This document shows positions 10,780-19,799 of a stretch of DNA of 64,000 nucleotides, piece after piece. The notes under the pieces are model-generated. The model made no database searches and was not told the origin of the DNA. It saw nothing but the letters and a program-made list of their open reading frames with translations. The position numbers and the translations under genes are program-made. Position 1 is the first letter of the stretch; each line of letters begins with the position of its first letter. The stretch covers positions 44,238 through 108,237 of the forward strand of contig JAPKHK010000013.1 in NCBI GenBank assembly GCA_026646885.1, written 5' to 3'. The stretch is from Casimicrobiaceae bacterium. GTDB taxonomy: Bacteria > Pseudomonadota > Gammaproteobacteria > Burkholderiales > Casimicrobiaceae.

Positions 10780-12191
10780 TAGGGTGTGCTCCGACAAGCG
10801 CCCGGGATGCGGGCGGTTAGGGTGGTTCCTCGTCCGGGCGCCGTGTCGATGCGCAGATCGCCACCGAGCAGACGAATGCGCACGTCCATGAATGCCAACC
10901 CGAGGCGGTCGGCGCGTTCGGCATGCGCAGCCGCAGCGAAACCGGGGCCGGTGTCGCTGACCCGGATAACCAGCGTGCCGTCTTCGCAGCTGGCCGTGAC
11001 GCCAATGGCGGCACCGCGGGCATGGCGCCAACAATTGGTCAATGACTCCTGCAGGAAACGATAGGCGGTAATCTTGACCGCAACCGGCGGATCGCCCAGG
11101 TCAGAGGCAATATCGGCGACGATGTCCATCTCCTTGTTGCGCTTAGCGTCACGAATGGCCCGCTGCAAGGTGTCCGTCAGCGGCAGATGCGCGCCGCCCG
11201 GAACGCCGAGGTCCGCGGAAATGGAGCGCAACTCGCTCAGCGAGCTTTGCAGCGCCTGGTGAATGGTCTGTGAGTGCTCGCGTGCCGCGCCCTCGATCGG
11301 AGCGGAAAACGCGTGATGGAGCAACATTTCGTCGAAGCGCAACAGAGCGAAAGCCAACTCCTGGGCAGGACCATCGTGCAAGTCGGCGGCTATGCGCCGC
11401 AGGAACTGCTCGTTCAGGGCTGTGGCCTGAGCGCCCGCCGCGCTGAGATCATTGCGTATCAGTTCGTTCTCGGTGAGCGTGGCATTGAGGCGGCGCAGCT
11501 TCTCGCGCAGGTAGCGATGCTGGAGGGTAATGGTGCGATTGGCGCGCTGCATCAAGCCGAACAGAAACAGAAATATCGCCAGCGCTCCAAAGACCACGAG
11601 CGCCCAACCCTGTTTCTGCGCGGCGTCGATATCGCGCTCGATGTTATCCATCGAGTGATAGAACTCCGCGACCGCGATGACGCGGTTGTCGGCGGGAGCG
11701 TGCAGGGGCACATAGACTTCCAGCAACCGTCGGCTTCGCATTCTCTCGGGCGACTCGTCACTGGCTTCCAGAGCACTGATCTCGGACTGCACGTCGCCAG
11801 CGAAAGCGGCGGCAAGATGCTCGGAAACGGGATAACGGCGCCCTGCCTGTTCGGCGGCGGTCGCGTAGACCAGATCGCCGCCAGGCTTCCAGAGCTTGAA
11901 GCTGACGACCTTGCGACGTAGTGGCCCATGCAGAAAGATCTGGTCGAGCAGAACTTTCAGTTCCTCGTCGAAGACGTGCACGTCTTGCCAATGGTGCAGT
12001 TGCGCCGCCAATATGCTTTCGACATAGATGGCGGACATCGCCGCCGCGCGCTTGATGGTGTTGTTTTCTATCTGCAGCTTCATCCAGCCGCCGAATACCA
12101 ACATGCTGCACAGCAATATGGCAATCGTGACCAGAGCGAATTGTCGGGAAAGACTGACACGCTCGAAAGGCTTGTTGGTTCGGGACCGCAT
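10779..12191 (-). CDS. NarX/LiaS-type membrane sensor histidine kinase
   Basis: About 470 residues. A first membrane helix (FALVTIAILLCSMLVFGGWM, about 18-37) is followed by a roughly 150-residue periplasmic sensor without cysteine motifs, a second helix (WALVVFGALAIFLFLFGLM) and a coiled coil. The HisKA_3 dimerisation domain has the box IAADLHDGPAQELAFALLRF (His phosphorylation), and a HATPase_c domain follows with VSDTGPGFA. It probably phosphorylates the regulator encoded next to it. The start is ambiguous: ATG at 12191 or GTG at 12230; neither has a strong ribosome site. Confidence 0.9.
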   Translation of the reverse strand: MRSRTNKPFERVSLSRQFALVTIAILLCSMLVFGGWMKLQIENNTIKRAAAMSAIYVESILAAQLHHWQDVHVFDEELKVLLDQIFLHGPLRRKVVSFKLWKPGGDLVYATAAEQAGRRYPVSEHLAAAFAGDVQSEISALEASDESPERMRSRRLLEVYVPLHAPADNRVIAVAEFYHSMDNIERDIDAAQKQGWALVVFGALAIFLFLFGLMQRANRTITLQHRYLREKLRRLNATLTENELIRNDLSAAGAQATALNEQFLRRIAADLHDGPAQELAFALLRFDEMLLHHAFSAPIEGAAREHSQTIHQALQSSLSELRSISADLGVPGGAHLPLTDTLQRAIRDAKRNKEMDIVADIASDLGDPPVAVKITAYRFLQESLTNCWRHARGAAIGVTASCEDGTLVIRVSDTGPGFAAAAHAERADRLGLAFMDVRIRLLGGDLRIDTAPGRGTTLTARIPGACRSTP

Positions 12192-12443
12192 ATCGACGAG
12201 GCGCGCTTTGCTACAGCCCGATATTAGCACTTTCGGCGGCCGGCATCAGACCAAAGTCCGATGTTCCGGTGGTAGAAAATGCGCCCAACGGTCAGGATCA
12301 ATTGGTTCGCTATACCCTAGTTGAAGTTCCGCCTGCGTAGAAAATGTGCTTGTGTGCCCGTTGGGCCGCGAAGGGGTGCTTGCCGGGTCGAGTTTCAGGG
12401 TCCCCAGGCTGGAGATCGGACATTCTCATCTCAAGAGGAAAAC

Positions 12444-13841
12444 ATGTTTAGAATTCTCACGCGTATCGTGTCGCTGGTTGCGGCGTTCGTGGCAACGGCG
12501 TTGACAGCCGTGCCGAGCCAGGCAATGCCTGCCTTTGCGCGCCAGACCGGTAAGGCTTGTGTCTCCTGTCACTTTCAGCACATGCCGGCGCTGAATGAAT
12601 ATGGCCAGGAGTTCAAGGCGGGCGCATATACCGATATGGGCAAGCAGGCTCAGGTCACGGGCAAGGAGCTCACGATTCCCGGCATTTTCAACGCCTCGCT
12701 CTATACCAAAATCCGCTATCAGTTGACCAACGGCACCGATGGCAACGATGTGCATGGAGAGGCGGTCAAGACCACTCACAGCGGTGAACTCCAGTTCCCG
12801 GATGAGTTTGCCTTGCTGATCGGTGGCCGTGTCACCCAGAACATCGGCTTCATGATCGAGAATCAATTCGCCGGCGGGGGCACCGGTGTTCTCGCCGGCT
12901 TTAAACTCCCCTTCTCCTACACCCTCGGCAAGACCATGCGCTGGGGCGTCACACCCTTCTTGACCGACGGACTCGGTGCCAGTTACGGCTTCGAACTGCT
13001 CAGTACCGGCGCCGTACGCAACATCCGCGCCAGCGAGCATCGCTCGGAAACCTCCGCGCTCCAGTATGTCTTCTTCAACTCGACGGGTCCGCGTAATTCC
13101 GGCGGTGAAACCGACGACGTGACGGGTTCGATCAACAGAGCAGCGGGGGGTGCGGCTTCCGGTCTGGCGTTCTCGGTGTGGAATCCGCAGTACTACGTCG
13201 TCTATACGCAATACACGCCGCACCATCTGGTCGAGGCCGGCAGCAATGTCGGCGGCCTGAATGCCGGCCTGCTGCGCGCGGTCTGGACACCCACGTTCGG
13301 CGATTGGGCGCTCGGCATCGGTGTCCAGTCCTACATCGGTGGCAGCATGCGCTTCAACGACGACGGCGGGGCAATCCAGTATGTCACGACCAAGGGCATG
13401 GGCTTCGATGTGCAAGCGCATGGTTCGCTCGGCAACATGCCGCTGGGCGTGTACCTGACCCATGCTCGCGCGCCCGGCACGCCCGCCGCCAACACCGGCT
13501 TGACGGCCTCGGATCCGGTGAACTTATTCAACAACAATGCCAACACACGTCGCGCCACCGCACTGACCGCTGAGCTAGGCGTCATTCCGAACAAGGCAAC
13601 CGTGCTGCTGTCCTACCGCGTTGCCAACAACGGCTCGACAAGTGCGTCCGACGGCGGTAAGGACAATGCCTGGAGCATCGGCGGTACCTACCAACTCGCC
13701 CAGAATGTTCAGTTTCAGTTGGTGCATAGCACGCGCAGCGATAGAGCCAATGGCCAGGGACGCTACGGCCCCAACCTTCCGGCGCAAGGAACGAAGTCGG
13801 GCAACTCCCTGACGACCTTCATGCTTTCGGCCGGATTCTGA
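12444..13841 (+). CDS. Outer-membrane monoheme cytochrome-porin, Cyc2-like
   Basis: 465 residues: a signal peptide (cleavage near SQA/MP, about residue 27), then MPAFARQTGKACVSCHFQHMPALNEYG with one c-type heme motif CVSCH (Cys39-His43). The remaining ~400 residues are Gly/aromatic-rich with alternating polarity, as in a beta-barrel, and end in Phe as outer-membrane proteins do. The PAFARQTG-x-x-C-x-x-CH opening and the fused barrel match my recollection of Cyc2, the fused cytochrome-porin of iron oxidisers. A related porin-cytochrome with another electron donor is the main alternative. Ribosome site AGAGGAA. It heads a cytochrome operon and is divergent from the two-component system. Confidence 0.62.
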   Translation: MFRILTRIVSLVAAFVATALTAVPSQAMPAFARQTGKACVSCHFQHMPALNEYGQEFKAGAYTDMGKQAQVTGKELTIPGIFNASLYTKIRYQLTNGTDGNDVHGEAVKTTHSGELQFPDEFALLIGGRVTQNIGFMIENQFAGGGTGVLAGFKLPFSYTLGKTMRWGVTPFLTDGLGASYGFELLSTGAVRNIRASEHRSETSALQYVFFNSTGPRNSGGETDDVTGSINRAAGGAASGLAFSVWNPQYYVVYTQYTPHHLVEAGSNVGGLNAGLLRAVWTPTFGDWALGIGVQSYIGGSMRFNDDGGAIQYVTTKGMGFDVQAHGSLGNMPLGVYLTHARAPGTPAANTGLTASDPVNLFNNNANTRRATALTAELGVIPNKATVLLSYRVANNGSTSASDGGKDNAWSIGGTYQLAQNVQFQLVHSTRSDRANGQGRYGPNLPAQGTKSGNSLTTFMLSAGF

Positions 13842-13868
13842 AATTCTCCAAAGTCGGAAGACCAAGCT

Positions 13869-13896
13869 GGTTGGAAGGCCGGAAGGCCTTCCAACC
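13869..13896 (+). terminator. Strong hairpin between the cytochrome-porin and diheme genes
   Basis: GGTTGGAAGGCC and GGCCTTCCAACC form a perfect 12-bp stem with a GGAA loop, followed only by CTTT. It may act as a partial terminator or a 3' stabiliser that lets the barrel gene be expressed more than the downstream cytochromes. Confidence 0.55.
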
Positions 13897-13949
13897 CTTT
13901 CGCAGATAAACGGCGAGATGCGCTAGCAAGACCGAAGGAGGATGAAGGC

Positions 13950-14591
13950 ATGCCTGCCCGCCGCGGCTCGTCGCCGTTCGTAATCGGACTGATGAGTTCC
14001 GTGTTGATCCCAATCTGCCTGGCCGCCGGCACGGCACAGGCCCAGCCTGTTCCGTTGACCGAGCGCCTGCAATTGTGCGCGGGCTGCCATGCGGCCGACG
14101 GCAACAGCGTCATACCGGAGAATCCCAAGCTGGCCGGCCAGTTCAAGGATTACCTGTTGCGCCAGATGGAGGACTTCAAGCAGGGCAAGCGCAAGGCTCC
14201 AACGATGGATGCGATCATGCCCCTGGTGGACGAAAAGGAGTTCGAGGCGCTGGCGGAGTATTTTCACGAGCAGAAAGCCGCGCCCGGTGCCGCGCTCGAC
14301 CCCAAGCTGCTGCAAAAGGGCAAGGAAATCTATACCGAGGGAATCGTCGGCAGTGCGCTGCCAGCCTGTACGGGCTGCCACAACGAAGACGGCAGCGGAA
14401 CGGAAAAGTATCCTCGCATCGCTGGTCAGCATCCGGCCTATATGGCTCAACAGTTGATGAACTACAAATCGGGTGCGCGTGACAATGACCAAAAGGGGGT
14501 GATGCGTGCCGTGGCCAAGCGGATGAACGAAAGCGAAATTCGTGCGGTCGTCGAGTATGTGGCGACCTTGGTAGTGGCCGAGGAGGACTAG
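13950..14591 (+). CDS. Periplasmic diheme cytochrome c (c4/c553-like)
   Basis: 213 residues with a signal peptide ending near AQAQ (about 31). Two class I heme domains follow, with CAGCH (43-47) and CTGCH (140-144), each with downstream Met residues that could be the sixth ligand. The repeated architecture resembles cytochrome c4. It probably carries electrons across the periplasm from the outer-membrane cytochrome encoded upstream. Ribosome site GGAGG sits 8 nt before the ATG. The next cytochrome gene begins 2 bp after its stop. Confidence 0.88.
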   Translation: MPARRGSSPFVIGLMSSVLIPICLAAGTAQAQPVPLTERLQLCAGCHAADGNSVIPENPKLAGQFKDYLLRQMEDFKQGKRKAPTMDAIMPLVDEKEFEALAEYFHEQKAAPGAALDPKLLQKGKEIYTEGIVGSALPACTGCHNEDGSGTEKYPRIAGQHPAYMAQQLMNYKSGARDNDQKGVMRAVAKRMNESEIRAVVEYVATLVVAEED

Positions 14592-14593
14592 CG

Positions 14594-15337
14594 ATGAACC
14601 GCTCGAACGAGACGCCGGTAAAGTTGCTGTGGGCGCTGCTCGCCTTGCTGCCATGCCAGACGGTTCAGGCCGACGCCGCCGACGCCGGAAAAGGCCCGCT
14701 CGGATACGGCAGCAAGGATTACGAGTGGGGCCGGCTGCTGCCCGAGCAGTTGGAGGTGATTAAGCTCGGCAGTGATGCGGCACGAGGCAAGGAAGCTTTT
14801 CGCGGTTGTCGAGGCTGCCATCGCGACGATGGCGCGGGCGTACGCGACGGCACTTATCCGCGCCTGACCGGTCAGCATGCCAGTGTAATCGTCAAGCAGG
14901 TTGTCGAGGTGCGCGCCGGTGTACGCATGAATCCGAAAATGAAACCTTTTTCGTCCGACCATGCCGTTACGCCGCAGGAGATTGCCGACATCGCCGCTTA
15001 TCTTACGGGTCTGACGACGGTACGCGAGAGCGGCAAGGGGGACGGCGATTTCGTAGCGCGGGGCAAAAGCATTTACGAGAAGGACGGCTGCATCAAGTGC
15101 CACGGCAAAGACGGTGAGGGTAACCCGGACCGGTTCTACCCTGTCATCGCGGCCCAGCATTTCGGTTATTTGCGGCGCGAAATGACTCACATCCAAAAGG
15201 GCGAGCGCGGCAATTCGCACCCGCGCATGGTCGAGGCGATCAAGCATTTCACACCGGCCGACATCGACGATGTCGCCGACTATCTGTCGCGCTTGCCCGA
15301 TTTCCGCGAGGCGGCCAAGAGAGGAGGCGTCAAGTGA
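14594..15337 (+). CDS. Periplasmic diheme cytochrome c
   Basis: 247 residues with an N-terminal signal peptide (LLWALLALLPCQTVQA). There are two heme motifs, CRGCH (72-76) and CIKCH (166-170), within two c4-like halves that both contain a Y-P-x-(L/I)-x-x-QH segment. It is paralogous in design to the preceding gene but diverged. It overlaps the following monoheme cytochrome by 4 bp, so the three are translated from one message. Likely role: electron transfer in the same periplasmic chain. Confidence 0.87.
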   Translation: MNRSNETPVKLLWALLALLPCQTVQADAADAGKGPLGYGSKDYEWGRLLPEQLEVIKLGSDAARGKEAFRGCRGCHRDDGAGVRDGTYPRLTGQHASVIVKQVVEVRAGVRMNPKMKPFSSDHAVTPQEIADIAAYLTGLTTVRESGKGDGDFVARGKSIYEKDGCIKCHGKDGEGNPDRFYPVIAAQHFGYLRREMTHIQKGERGNSHPRMVEAIKHFTPADIDDVADYLSRLPDFREAAKRGGVK

Positions 15338-15630
15338 AGCGTGCGTTGTGTTTAGTGGGCCTGCTGGTGCTGGCCGCTCCGGCCGGAGCAGTCGACGGCA
15401 AGGAGATCTACGATTCGGTATGCTACAAATGCCATCGTACCGGTATCGACGACGCTCCGAAGCCAACTGATAAAGGCGCATGGGCGCCTCGGCTGGCGCA
15501 AGGCAAGGAGGCGCTTTTCAAGAGTGTGATCGAGGGCAAGGGTGAGATGCCGCCACGCGCCGGCAAGGATCTCAGCGACGACGAAATCAAGGCGGGCGTC
15601 GAGTATCTGATCGGCATCGTGGCAAAGTGA
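15334..15630 (+). CDS. Small monoheme cytochrome c (c5-like)
   Basis: 98 residues: signal peptide (residues 1-19), heme motif CYKCH (30-34), and a C-terminal GEMPPRAGKDLSDDEIKAGVEYL segment with the Met ligand, typical of cytochrome c5/c555. It is coupled to the preceding diheme gene by an ATGA overlap. Probable soluble periplasmic carrier to a terminal oxidase or bc1/ACIII-type complex encoded elsewhere. Confidence 0.9.
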   Translation: MKRALCLVGLLVLAAPAGAVDGKEIYDSVCYKCHRTGIDDAPKPTDKGAWAPRLAQGKEALFKSVIEGKGEMPPRAGKDLSDDEIKAGVEYLIGIVAK

Positions 15631-15640
15631 AGGCATGAAG

Positions 15641-16699
15641 ATGATCATCCGGTTTCGTTCACGCGTCGTGCTGCTTCTGGTTGGCACCTTCCTGCTCTCG
15701 GCATGCTCGCGTATGCCCTCGCTCCAGAATTTCAATCCGCTCGAGATGGTTAGCGGACCGGCGGTTCTGCGGGTCGAATTGCCCGAGCCGCGAGGCGCCC
15801 TGCCTTTGCTGCGTAACGGCCAGCCGCTTCGCCTTGTCGTGGGCGAAGTGGTCGATGGCCGCGCTGGTGCGCCAGGACGCAAGCTGGGCAATATCAAAGC
15901 GACGGTGGTCAATATTCACAGCGGCGAAATCGCGCTCGACCAGGACATTGCGGCTTTCCTCGGGCAGGCCTTGCGTGCCCGTTTGGGCGCAGACGGTTTT
16001 CGTGTCGCTGCCGCGAACGCGCCCGCCGATTTCCGTTTGACGACGGAACTCAAGGCTTTTTCCCTAGAAGTGGCCAGTCGTGATGAGCGGCGCATTGTCG
16101 CCACACTCACTATGCACGAGGCGGGCTCCGGCGAGGTCATCTGGTCGGGGCAGGTGACGGAGCAAGCAGATCGCTACGCCGGCGTGAACGGTAATTCGCG
16201 CGGCACCTTGATCGAGTATCTAAGCGAAGGCGTGGTGGCGTTTCTCGACAAGTCGAGCACGGCTGTCCGTGATGGCTTGATGCGCACCTATCCGCGCTCC
16301 ATTACCCTGGCACAAACCAAGATTGCGTCGAGCACGCCGGGTGTCGTCCTGTTGCATGAGCCGGCCTCGCGCGAGCCAGCGCCTTCGTCCGCGGCGAACG
16401 CGCCGATCGCGCCGGCGGTGCAGAGCACGCCTACACCGATGCCGATCGCCCCCAGACCGGTGGTGGCTCCAGACACAAGGATTGCGACGACGACGGGGTA
16501 CGTATCGCTGTACAGTCAGCCGACGCGCGCGAAAGTCTATATCGACGAGGTTTACCACGGCGTCACACCCTTACGCCTCGAACTGCCTGTCGGAGTGGCG
16601 AATCTTAGCTTCCGTCTCGAGGGCTACAAGCCCGAGGCCGAAAGAGTCGCCGTGCGCCCGGGCCAAACCACCGAACTGGAAGTCCGACTGGGCAAGTAG
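15641..16699 (+). CDS. PEGA-domain lipoprotein
   Basis: About 352 residues. A lipobox LLSAC near residue 22 predicts a lipoprotein. The middle region (about 30-230) resembles a curli/CsgG-like or YajG-like outer-membrane-associated fold, based only on its alternating pattern. A Pro/Ala-rich linker (PSSAANAPIAPAVQST) follows, then a C-terminal PEGA domain with SQPTRAKVYIDEVYHGVTPL. It closes the cytochrome operon, 10 bp after the monoheme gene, so it may help assemble or anchor the outer-membrane conduit; that is inference. Two ATGs (15635, 15641); the second has better spacing from GAAGG. Confidence 0.72.
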   Translation: MIIRFRSRVVLLLVGTFLLSACSRMPSLQNFNPLEMVSGPAVLRVELPEPRGALPLLRNGQPLRLVVGEVVDGRAGAPGRKLGNIKATVVNIHSGEIALDQDIAAFLGQALRARLGADGFRVAAANAPADFRLTTELKAFSLEVASRDERRIVATLTMHEAGSGEVIWSGQVTEQADRYAGVNGNSRGTLIEYLSEGVVAFLDKSSTAVRDGLMRTYPRSITLAQTKIASSTPGVVLLHEPASREPAPSSAANAPIAPAVQSTPTPMPIAPRPVVAPDTRIATTTGYVSLYSQPTRAKVYIDEVYHGVTPLRLELPVGVANLSFRLEGYKPEAERVAVRPGQTTELEVRLGK

Positions 16700-16712
16700 A
16701 AAGCGGCGCTGT

Positions 16713-16742
16713 GCGAGACGGCGAATGGTGGCGCCGTCTCGC
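16713..16742. terminator. Hairpin between convergent genes
   Basis: GCGAGACGGCG and CGCCGTCTCGC form a perfect 11-bp stem with an 8-nt loop between the stops of the PEGA lipoprotein and the convergent DUF123 gene. It has no long T-run but could serve both strands. Confidence 0.55.
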
Positions 16743-16756
16743 CAGCGCCGACTTTT

Positions 16757-17161
16757 TCAGCCGAACTTGCTGCCAGGGACCGAACGTGAGCCGCCTTGAT
16801 GCTTCAAATGGCTGCCGCAGCCCGCCCGGCAATCGCTGGCGCCGAATCCCGGCACCGGCACGGTGCCGCGGGTGCGCTGGTTGAGCTGGCATTCTGGCAG
16901 TGCGCGACGGCGCACATTGACGATCTGTACCCCGGTTGCGGCAAGCAAGTAATCGATGTGCCAATGCGGGCGCTTCGCCTGCGCCATATGCCGCGCAATG
17001 CGTGCCTCCATGCCGCGGCGGGCACTGCCAGTGTATACATAGCGCCCGGCGGGAAAACGCTGCGCTCCCAGCCGGCCGACGAGCACGCGAACGGCGCGAG
17101 GCAAGTGGATGATCAGCTGGTAGCTCACTAGCGGCCGGCGCTCCTTGGCGGCGCGGGGCAT
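16757..17161 (-). CDS. DUF123 (GIY-YIG-like) domain protein
   Basis: 134 residues matching the DUF123 pattern: YQLIIHLPRAVRVLVGRLG, FPAGRYVYTGSARRGMEARIARHM and KRPHWHIDYLL. The domain occurs alone or fused to endonuclease III in bacteria and archaea and resembles GIY-YIG nucleases; its biochemical role is not established. It follows the MBL hydrolase gene by 6 bp on the same strand, so they are co-transcribed. The C-terminal ~30 residues are Cys/Gly-rich and not obviously part of the domain. Confidence 0.85.
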   Translation of the reverse strand: MPRAAKERRPLVSYQLIIHLPRAVRVLVGRLGAQRFPAGRYVYTGSARRGMEARIARHMAQAKRPHWHIDYLLAATGVQIVNVRRRALPECQLNQRTRGTVPVPGFGASDCRAGCGSHLKHQGGSRSVPGSKFG

Positions 17162-17167
17162 GGCGCC

Positions 17168-17803
17168 TCAGTCGGCGACGAAGGGGTTGCTGCGCCGCTC
17201 TTCGCCGAAAGTCGACATCGGCCCGTGGCCCGGGATGAAGCGTACTTCGTCGCCCAAAGGCCACAGCCGCCCGCGGATCGAGTCGATCAAGGTGTCGTAA
17301 TCACCCCGCGGAAAATCGGTGCGGCCGATCGAACCCGCGAAGAGTACGTCACCGACGATGGCCAGCTTGGATTGCGGCTCGAAAAATACCACGTGCCCAG
17401 GGGTGTGGCCCGGACAGTGCAGCACCTCGAGTTCGACTTCGCCCACGCGCACGCGGTCGCCTTGATGCAGCCAGCGATCCGGCACAAAAGTCCGGCAGTG
17501 CGGAAAACCGAACATTTGCGCCTGAGAAGGCATTTGCTCGATCCAGAAGGCGTCTTCCTCTTGCGGGCCTTCGATCGGCACGCCGCAGCGCTCCGCCAAT
17601 TCCGCCACGCCGCCGGCGTGGTCGATATGCCCGTGAGTGACGAGGATCTTCTCCAGGGTGAGGCCTTCCTTGGCGATGGCCGCTTCGATGCGTTCCAAGT
17701 CGCCGCCCGGATCGACCACCGCGGCGCGGCGCGTGGCGCTGCACCACAGCAGCGTGGCGTTCTGTTCGAAGGGGGTCACCGGGATGATGCGGGCATGCAG
17801 CAT
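17168..17803 (-). CDS. MBL-fold hydrolase, glyoxalase II-like
   Basis: 211 residues with the metallo-beta-lactamase signature THGHIDHAGG (HxHxDH), a second metal site HCPGHTPGHVVF, GDVLFAGSIGRTDF and the C-terminal FIPGHGPM. This is the short glyoxalase II-like (YcbL/GloB-type) pattern that hydrolyses thioesters such as S-lactoylglutathione, although persulfide dioxygenase relatives share the fold. The absence of an added C-terminal helical domain favours a YcbL-type enzyme. Confidence 0.87.
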   Translation of the reverse strand: MLHARIIPVTPFEQNATLLWCSATRRAAVVDPGGDLERIEAAIAKEGLTLEKILVTHGHIDHAGGVAELAERCGVPIEGPQEEDAFWIEQMPSQAQMFGFPHCRTFVPDRWLHQGDRVRVGEVELEVLHCPGHTPGHVVFFEPQSKLAIVGDVLFAGSIGRTDFPRGDYDTLIDSIRGRLWPLGDEVRFIPGHGPMSTFGEERRSNPFVAD

Positions 17804-17909
17804 GATCTACTCAAAGGAGGGATGCCCGGCGATGTTAGCCTAATTTCGCAGCCAGCGTGCAGCCAGGCGGCTCAGGCGAGTCTAGCGCACCCCAACCGCT
17901 CGGGCGCGC

Positions 17910-19565
17910 TCACCCGCTTGCCAGCTCGGCCTCTTGCAGGGCGCGCCACATGATCTTGCCAGTGCCGGATTTGGGCAGCGCGTCCACGAAACTCACCAGA
18001 CGCGGCGCTTTGTACGCGGCCATGTGCTCGCGGCACCAGGAGATGATGGCCTCTTCGCTCACTTGACCGCGGCTTGCCGCCTTCAGCACCACCACCGCTT
18101 TGACGGTTTCGCCCCGAAAAGCGTCGCGCGCGGCGATTACGCAGGCTTCTTGGATATCCGGATGCTGGTACATGAGTGCCTCGACTTCCGCTGGCCAGAC
18201 CTTGAAGCCCGAGGCATTGATCATGCGCTTCAAACGATCGACCATGAAGAAGTAGCCGTCTTCGTCGATACGCCCGATGTCCCCAGAACGAAACCAGCGC
18301 TTGCCGTCGATTTCCACGAAAGCCTCGGCGCTGGCTTCGGGCCGGTTCCAGTAGCCGAGGAACACTTGCGGACCGCGGATGAGAATTTCCCCCGCCTCGC
18401 CCGCGGGCAGCGGTTCGAAGTCGGCGCTAACCACTATGCTTTCCACGTCGTATAGGGGAATGCCCAGGCATTGCTTCTTGGGGCGCTCGGGCGGATTGAG
18501 ATGCGAAGGCGCCATGGTTTCGGTGAGGCCATAGCCCTCGACGTAAGTGATGCCCATATCGAGCATCTTCTGCGCTACCGCCTCGGGCATGGCCGCGCCG
18601 CCGCCCGCCATGCGCCGCAGGCTGCTCAAATCGTATTCGGCCAGGCGCGGGTTGGCGAGGAAGTCGACCAGCATGGTCGGTATGGCCGTCCAGGCGCCCA
18701 CGCCATAGCGCTCGATGAGCTGGGCCGCGGCTCCGCGATCCCAGCGCGGCAGCAGCACCACGGTGGAACCGGTGAACAGAGGCCCGTTCATGCTGCCCTG
18801 CATGCCGGTGACGTGAAAGAACGGCAGCACCGCCAGGCGCGGCGTGTCGGGCTTGAGCGAAAACCAATACTCGCCGGCCACCAGCGTGGACATTACGGTG
18901 CGATGACTGTGCATGCAACCTTTCGGCCGCCCGGTGGTGCCCGAAGTGTAGGGCATCACGCACAGGTCTTCAGGACCGACGCTCACCGGCACCGGCGTCA
19001 TTCGCGCGACCAGTACCTCACGCCAGAGCGCCACTCCTTGCTGGGCGATTTCTTGCCGCGGCGCCGCCACGAAATCGGGCACGGCGAGCGCGGTTGGTGC
19101 GCCGAGGTAATCGGAGTACGCCGCCACGATCAGCTGGTCGATGCCCTTGCCGAGCAAAGGCGCGATGCGCGGGTAGAGTTCCTGCGCGGCGAGGGCGACG
19201 CGCGCACCGCTGTCTTGCACGTAGTGTTCCAGTTCGGCGGTGAGGTTCATCGGGTTGACGGGCACCACCACGGCCCCGGCACGCAGAATGCCGTAGTAGC
19301 CAATCGCGAACTGCGGGCAGTTCTGCATGTAGAGCAGCACTCGGTCGCCTTTCTTGACGCCGCACTCGCGCTGCAAGTAGCCCGCTACCCGCGCGCTTTG
19401 ATCGAGAAAAGCCGCGAAGCTGAGCGCGTTGTCGAAGAAGATCAGGTAGGGCTTGTCCGGATAGCGGGCTGCCGCCACCTCGGCGTTGTAGTGCACCGAT
19501 GTCGCCGGAATGCCGAGGTGCCGCGACTGCCCCATGGGCCAGAAATCGAAGTGGCGTTGTGACAT
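17910..19565 (-). CDS. Long-chain fatty acid-CoA ligase family protein
   Basis: 551 residues of the ANL superfamily. Motifs: P-loop YTSGTTGRPKG, EGYGLTETM, the ATP-ribose motif WFRSGDIGRIDEDGYFFM and the C-terminal lysine segment PKSGTGKIMWR. It activates a carboxylic acid to its CoA thioester; chain length is unknown. I chose the ATG at 19565 with GGAGG 5 nt upstream; the open frame further upstream is antisense to the next gene. It is divergent from the second ligase gene at 19800, with the palindrome at 19664-19680 between them. Confidence 0.92.
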   Translation of the reverse strand: MSQRHFDFWPMGQSRHLGIPATSVHYNAEVAAARYPDKPYLIFFDNALSFAAFLDQSARVAGYLQRECGVKKGDRVLLYMQNCPQFAIGYYGILRAGAVVVPVNPMNLTAELEHYVQDSGARVALAAQELYPRIAPLLGKGIDQLIVAAYSDYLGAPTALAVPDFVAAPRQEIAQQGVALWREVLVARMTPVPVSVGPEDLCVMPYTSGTTGRPKGCMHSHRTVMSTLVAGEYWFSLKPDTPRLAVLPFFHVTGMQGSMNGPLFTGSTVVLLPRWDRGAAAQLIERYGVGAWTAIPTMLVDFLANPRLAEYDLSSLRRMAGGGAAMPEAVAQKMLDMGITYVEGYGLTETMAPSHLNPPERPKKQCLGIPLYDVESIVVSADFEPLPAGEAGEILIRGPQVFLGYWNRPEASAEAFVEIDGKRWFRSGDIGRIDEDGYFFMVDRLKRMINASGFKVWPAEVEALMYQHPDIQEACVIAARDAFRGETVKAVVVLKAASRGQVSEEAIISWCREHMAAYKAPRLVSFVDALPKSGTGKIMWRALQEAELASG

Positions 19566-19663
19566 CGCTTCCTCCATCCCGGTGGAACCGGGCAATGCTC
19601 GCCCGGTCGGTTTACAAACGCTGGAGCCGATGATAGCATCAGAAAAAGCGGAAATGAAACATA

Positions 19664-19680
19664 GTTCCGCAATGCGAAAC
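19664..19680. promoter_or_regulatory. 17-bp palindromic operator candidate, copy 1
   Basis: GTTCCGCAATGCGAAAC: 7-bp arms around a 3-bp centre. It sits between two divergent acyl-CoA ligase genes, 98 bp upstream of 19565 and 119 bp upstream of 19800. Its minus-strand context continues like copy 2 (47293), with TTTC blocks downstream. Four related copies lie at 47293, 52853, 55239 and 60884. Confidence 0.7.
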
Positions 19681-19799
19681 ACCCTGCGTGCCTGGGCCGG
19701 CGAGCCTCGGCGGGAGGTTGGGGCGCAAGGCGCACAACGCGCGGCAAGGTGTTCGGCGTGCTTTTTGCAGGCCGAGCGAGTGTTGCTAATGGAGGAAGC

